Below are positions 22,150 to 22,832 of a stretch of 22,832 nt of DNA, piece after piece. The position numbers were made by a program, and so were the translations under genes. Where the stretch lies: positions 1 through 22,832 of the forward strand of contig JAYOTP010000033.1 of NCBI GenBank assembly GCA_038150465.1, given 5' to 3'. This stretch comes from RFXV01 sp038150465. GTDB taxonomy: Bacteria; Bacteroidota; Bacteroidia; Flavobacteriales; Schleiferiaceae. Within the stretch, counting starts at the first letter, position 1. Each line of letters starts with the position of its first letter. Under the pieces are notes generated by a model that saw only the letters and a list, made by a program, of their open reading frames with translations, made no database searches and was not told the origin of the DNA.

Positions 22150-22832
22150 ATGAAATATACGCTGTGTCTTCTGCTCGGAGCTTTGCTTTCTGCAGGAAAT
22201 CTCCATGCCCAATATTGCATAAACAATGTCGGTCCTTCCAGTACGGCAGATTCGGACATTGAAGACGTGATTCTTATCGGTGACAATTCCGCCATCAGCA
22301 ATTTGGCAAGCTGTCCGGGTGTCTCTGGAGTGGACGACTATACTGCCACCCAGTCGGCTGATGTAAGCCTGGGTACTGGTTACGTTCTCGACATCACCTT
22401 TGGCACCTGCGGTGGCACCTATGATGGCGTGGGACAGGCCTGGATCGACTGGAACCAGAACGGAACTTTTGAGGCATCTGAAAGCGTGGGGACGTCGCAA
22501 GTTCCTGCCGGCAGTATGCCCGTTGCGGCCAACTTTTCATTTTCAGTTCCTGCCAGTGCTTCTTTGGGTACCACCCGGATGCGTGTGATGCAATGGGAAG
22601 GGGGTGCCTTGCCACTCAACCCCTGCGGCAGTTTCATTTGGGGAGCCGTTGAAGACTACGCCATTGTAGTCACCAACACCCCGCCAGCCTGTCCGAATAC
22701 CACATTCCCATCACTTGCTAGCGTTCTCGATATTTCTGCTGAGATCTACTGGAGCGGCAGCGGCAGCAGCTACAATGTGGAATACGGCCCAGCGGGCTAT
22801 GCTCAAGGAACAGGGACGCTGATCAATACAGC
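22150..22832 (+). CDS. Secreted GEVED-domain protein with fibronectin III-like segment (partial, C-terminus off the right edge)
   Basis: Open from ATG 22150 to the window end (227 codons). Signal peptide MKYTLCLLLGALLSAGNLHA, cut before QYC. A GEVED domain follows (about 25-180): DDYTATQSADVSLGTGY, GQAWIDWNQNGTFEASESVG and the closing WGAVEDYAIVV, the last being the GEvEDY signature with Ala in place of Glu. From about residue 185 a fibronectin type III-like module begins (ISAEIYWSGSGSSYNVEYGP). Such proteins are large surface or secreted adhesins or enzymes in Bacteroidota, commonly ending in a type IX sorting domain; here that end is outside the window. It is divergent from the Big_5 lipoprotein across a 90-bp gap that contains only an imperfect promoter-like TAAAATTG (22111-22118). 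Confidence 0.85.
   Translation, partial: MKYTLCLLLGALLSAGNLHAQYCINNVGPSSTADSDIEDVILIGDNSAISNLASCPGVSGVDDYTATQSADVSLGTGYVLDITFGTCGGTYDGVGQAWIDWNQNGTFEASESVGTSQVPAGSMPVAANFSFSVPASASLGTTRMRVMQWEGGALPLNPCGSFIWGAVEDYAIVVTNTPPACPNTTFPSLASVLDISAEIYWSGSGSSYNVEYGPAGYAQGTGTLINT

Noticed and set aside
22060..22500. An N-terminal extension of the Big_5 lipoprotein up to 22500
   Set aside because: It runs antisense through the start of the GEVED gene and would bury the lipoprotein signal; ATG at 22059 gives a normal signal peptide.
1..22832. CRISPR arrays, phage genes, toxin-antitoxin pairs, defence systems or RNA genes
   Set aside because: No regularly spaced repeats, integrase, transposase, capsid, toxin-like small gene pairs, or tRNA/rRNA-like sequence was seen while reading both strands; nearly all DNA is accounted for by recognisable genes.

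Overview
The window looks like a piece of a marine Bacteroidota (Flavobacteriales-like) genome, almost certainly from a metagenome assembly. Evidence for the lineage: a PKD-containing secreted protein ending in a type IX secretion sorting domain, a GEVED adhesin-type protein, a Big_5 (Ig-like) lipoprotein, a TonB receptor paired with a secreted HMA protein, a proteorhodopsin with Met at the colour-tuning site, a lysyl-tRNA synthetase with a C-terminal extension, and three exact matches to the Bacteroidota -7 promoter element TAnnTTTG. I did not identify the species. No phage, integrase, transposase, CRISPR array, tRNA or rRNA was seen; the content is mostly ordinary chromosome.

Layout. 1-4451 (minus strand): a secreted SGNH hydrolase cut by the left edge, an NTF2-like/TPR lipoprotein, the retinal-forming dioxygenase blh and proteorhodopsin. 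4452-4777: a 326-bp AT-rich spacer upstream of proteorhodopsin. 4778-10750 (minus): a lysS-mutS2-SGNH lipoprotein-DUF819 run with very small gaps. 10817-15994 (plus): five genes that all overlap one another: phosphoglucose/phosphomannose isomerase, lipB, a serine hydrolase, a PolB-like 3'-5' exonuclease and a tandem-ATPase ABC protein. 15995-18581 (minus): TonB-dependent receptor and HMA protein, divergent from a Sco1/SenC gene (18628-19293), which together look like a copper-handling locus. 19432-20214 (plus): omega-amidase-like nitrilase. 20198-22059 (minus): Big_5 lipoprotein. 22150-end (plus): GEVED protein cut by the right edge.

How the genes work together. Blh cleaves beta-carotene to retinal, the chromophore of the neighbouring light-driven proton pump; carotenoid synthesis genes are not in the window. 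A strong intrinsic terminator lies between the two genes. The TonB receptor, HMA protein and Sco protein plausibly move copper from outside to cytochrome oxidase. The remaining runs are housekeeping genes that share transcripts without an obvious common pathway.

Two 100-N gaps (2454-2553, 20306-20405) each lie between two copies of the same 55-bp sequence. Deleting 155 bp (the gap plus one copy) restores a single frame in both interrupted genes, so both gaps are probably assembly artefacts. I did not find a convincing unknown system; the best leads are the terminator between proteorhodopsin and blh, the copper-type TonB/HMA/Sco locus and the MutS2 without an Smr domain.
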